Assembly: GCF_014201095.1 (NCBI RefSeq)
Contig: NZ_JACHDN010000001.1
Location: forward strand, 248,001 to 312,000
Reading direction: 5' to 3'
Source of the DNA: Cellulomonas hominis
GTDB lineage: Bacteria > Actinomycetota > Actinomycetes > Actinomycetales > Cellulomonadaceae
DNA length: 64,000 nt
Below, piece by piece: positions 63,409 through 64,000 of the stretch; the stretch's first letter is position 1, and each line of letters begins with the position of its first letter. A program made the position numbers and the translations under genes. The notes beneath the pieces are model-generated. The model saw nothing but the letters and a program-made list of their open reading frames with translations. It was not told where the DNA came from and ran no database searches.

Positions 63409-63880
63409 AGCGCGTCGCCTCCTCGCCCGCGAGCGCGTGCGCGATCCGGGCGTGCATCTCCGCCGACATCTCCGGCAGGGCGTCGACGCCGAACCAGCGC
63501 GCCTCGGAGTTCTCCCCGTCGCCCGGCCCCGGCTCCCCCGACACCCAGCGGAACCGGAACGTCAGGTCGAGGTACTGCGAGCGGTCCCCGTTCGCGTAGG
63601 TCATCGGCGGCAGGGAGTGCACCCACGCCAGGCGCTCGGCCACGGCGACGACCTCGGTCTCCTCCAGCACCTCACGCGCCCCGGCGACCGCCGGCTCCTC
63701 GCCGGGGTCGATGATCCCGGTGACCGGCGTCCACGCCCCGTTGTCGGCGCGGCGGACCAGCAGCACCTCCTCGGTGCCGTCCGGGCCGGGGCGCAGCACG
63801 ACGGCACTCACCCCGGAGAGCCAGAGCAGGTCGTGGCCGATCTTCTCGCGCAGGTCGAGGACGAAGTCAGGCGTGGGCAC
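63398..63880 (-). CDS. NUDIX hydrolase
   Basis: 160 residues, GTG start. The NUDIX box GIIDPGEEPAVAGAREVLEE is followed by TEV, so the last box Gly is Glu. The C-terminal part EARWFGVDALPEMSAEM supports the family. Substrate unknown. Start follows TAGCAT (63888-63893 minus) by seven bases. It converges on the diguanylate cyclase gene with an 11-base overlap. Confidence 0.9.
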   Translation of the reverse strand: MPTPDFVLDLREKIGHDLLWLSGVSAVVLRPGPDGTEEVLLVRRADNGAWTPVTGIIDPGEEPAVAGAREVLEETEVVAVAERLAWVHSLPPMTYANGDRSQYLDLTFRFRWVSGEPGPGDGENSEARWFGVDALPEMSAEMHARIAHALAGEEATRFTA

Positions 63881-63890
63881 GGACCCGATG

Positions 63891-64000
63891 CTAGGCGCGC
63901 GCGGGGTCCGCCGGCGGCACCTCGTCCCGCCACGAGTGCCGCGGCTCGAACCCGAGGAGCTCCCGCGCGGCGTCGATCGCCAGCAGCGTCTCGAACTCCC
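63891..64000 (-). CDS. C-terminus of a NAD-dependent epimerase/dehydratase, 5' part outside window
   Basis: The minus strand is open from the right edge to TAG at 63891. The visible end reads ETLLAIDAARELLGFEPRHS then WRDEVPPADPARA. A [S/A]xxARxxLGxxPxxSWRD ending is typical of short-chain extended epimerases. Only ~36 residues are seen. Its stop overlaps the -10-like hexamer of the NUDIX gene, whose GTG is 11 bases away. Confidence 0.65.
   Translation of the reverse strand, partial: EFETLLAIDAARELLGFEPRHSWRDEVPPADPARA

Noticed and set aside
1..64000. tRNA, rRNA, CRISPR arrays, IS elements, prophage genes
   Set aside because: No cloverleaf-like or rRNA-like stretch, spaced direct repeats, transposase or phage genes could be recognised. 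A covariance-model scan would be needed to exclude small RNAs.

Overview
The window reads as ordinary chromosome of a very high-GC actinobacterium, most likely Cellulomonas or a close relative. The grounds are strong GC bias in third codon positions, many GTG starts, the gene order rpsT, lepA, hemW, hrcA, dnaJ, rsmE around holA/comEC/comEA/leuS, paired DUF2017 and clpS, DUF3039, DUF3097, an F420-type oxidoreductase, and a divergent membrane pyrophosphatase of the kind I recall from Cellulomonas fimi. The species assignment is inference. I see no rRNA, tRNA, CRISPR array, insertion sequence or prophage.

Layout. 1-8.2 kb: Pr6Pr-type membrane protein (cut by the edge), ABC-F protein, rdgB-rph, a metallo-beta-lactamase-fold hydrolase, murI-DUF2017-clpS, and divergent pncB. 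8.2-11.8 kb: 51-residue membrane protein, DEVH helicase with DUF3039 partner, and an AbiEi-like/DUF559 gene bracketed by two copies of an intergenic palindromic repeat. 11.8-18.5 kb: amino-sugar operon (ROK repressor, solute-binding lipoprotein, two permeases, ROK kinase, nagB, DUF2200). 18.6-25.3 kb: luciferase-like monooxygenase, pgi, glycosyltransferase, hppA. 25.4-36.6 kb: rsmE, dnaJ, hrcA with a CIRCE element, an efflux pump, a frameshifted DUF3097 gene, two small-membrane-protein genes, hemW, lepA, a methyltransferase. 36.8-41.5 kb: PemK/MazF-like toxin, rpsT, and the most unusual locus, described next. 41.5-49.3 kb: holA, comEC, comEA, degV, leuS. 49.3-64 kb: efflux pump, MntR-like regulator, membrane alpha/beta hydrolase, F420-type oxidoreductase, HMG-CoA reductase and synthase, a lipoprotein, glutathionyl-hydroquinone-reductase-like protein, VOC dioxygenase, CYTH, GNAT, a diguanylate cyclase, NUDIX, and the end of an epimerase.

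Most interesting locus (37.9-40.5 kb). A helix-turn-helix protein with a long TPR-like C-terminus lies directly downstream, same strand, of an unlisted 45-residue gene (39392-39529) coding for a Sec-type signal peptide followed by an 18-residue tail ending GCCRIAV. A perfect 10-bp-stem hairpin separates them. The promoter regions of the peptide, the regulator and the divergent EAL-domain gene each hold one GTCA-N9-TGAC palindrome. This architecture resembles the Firmicute RRNPP peptide-pheromone systems and is a candidate undescribed actinobacterial peptide-receptor system, possibly tied to cyclic-di-GMP.

General patterns. At least twelve genes have a TANNNT-like hexamer 6 or 7 bases before the start codon, which suggests leaderless mRNAs and helps fix starts. 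Four intergenic repeats share one three-unit layout (one unit forward, two reversed).
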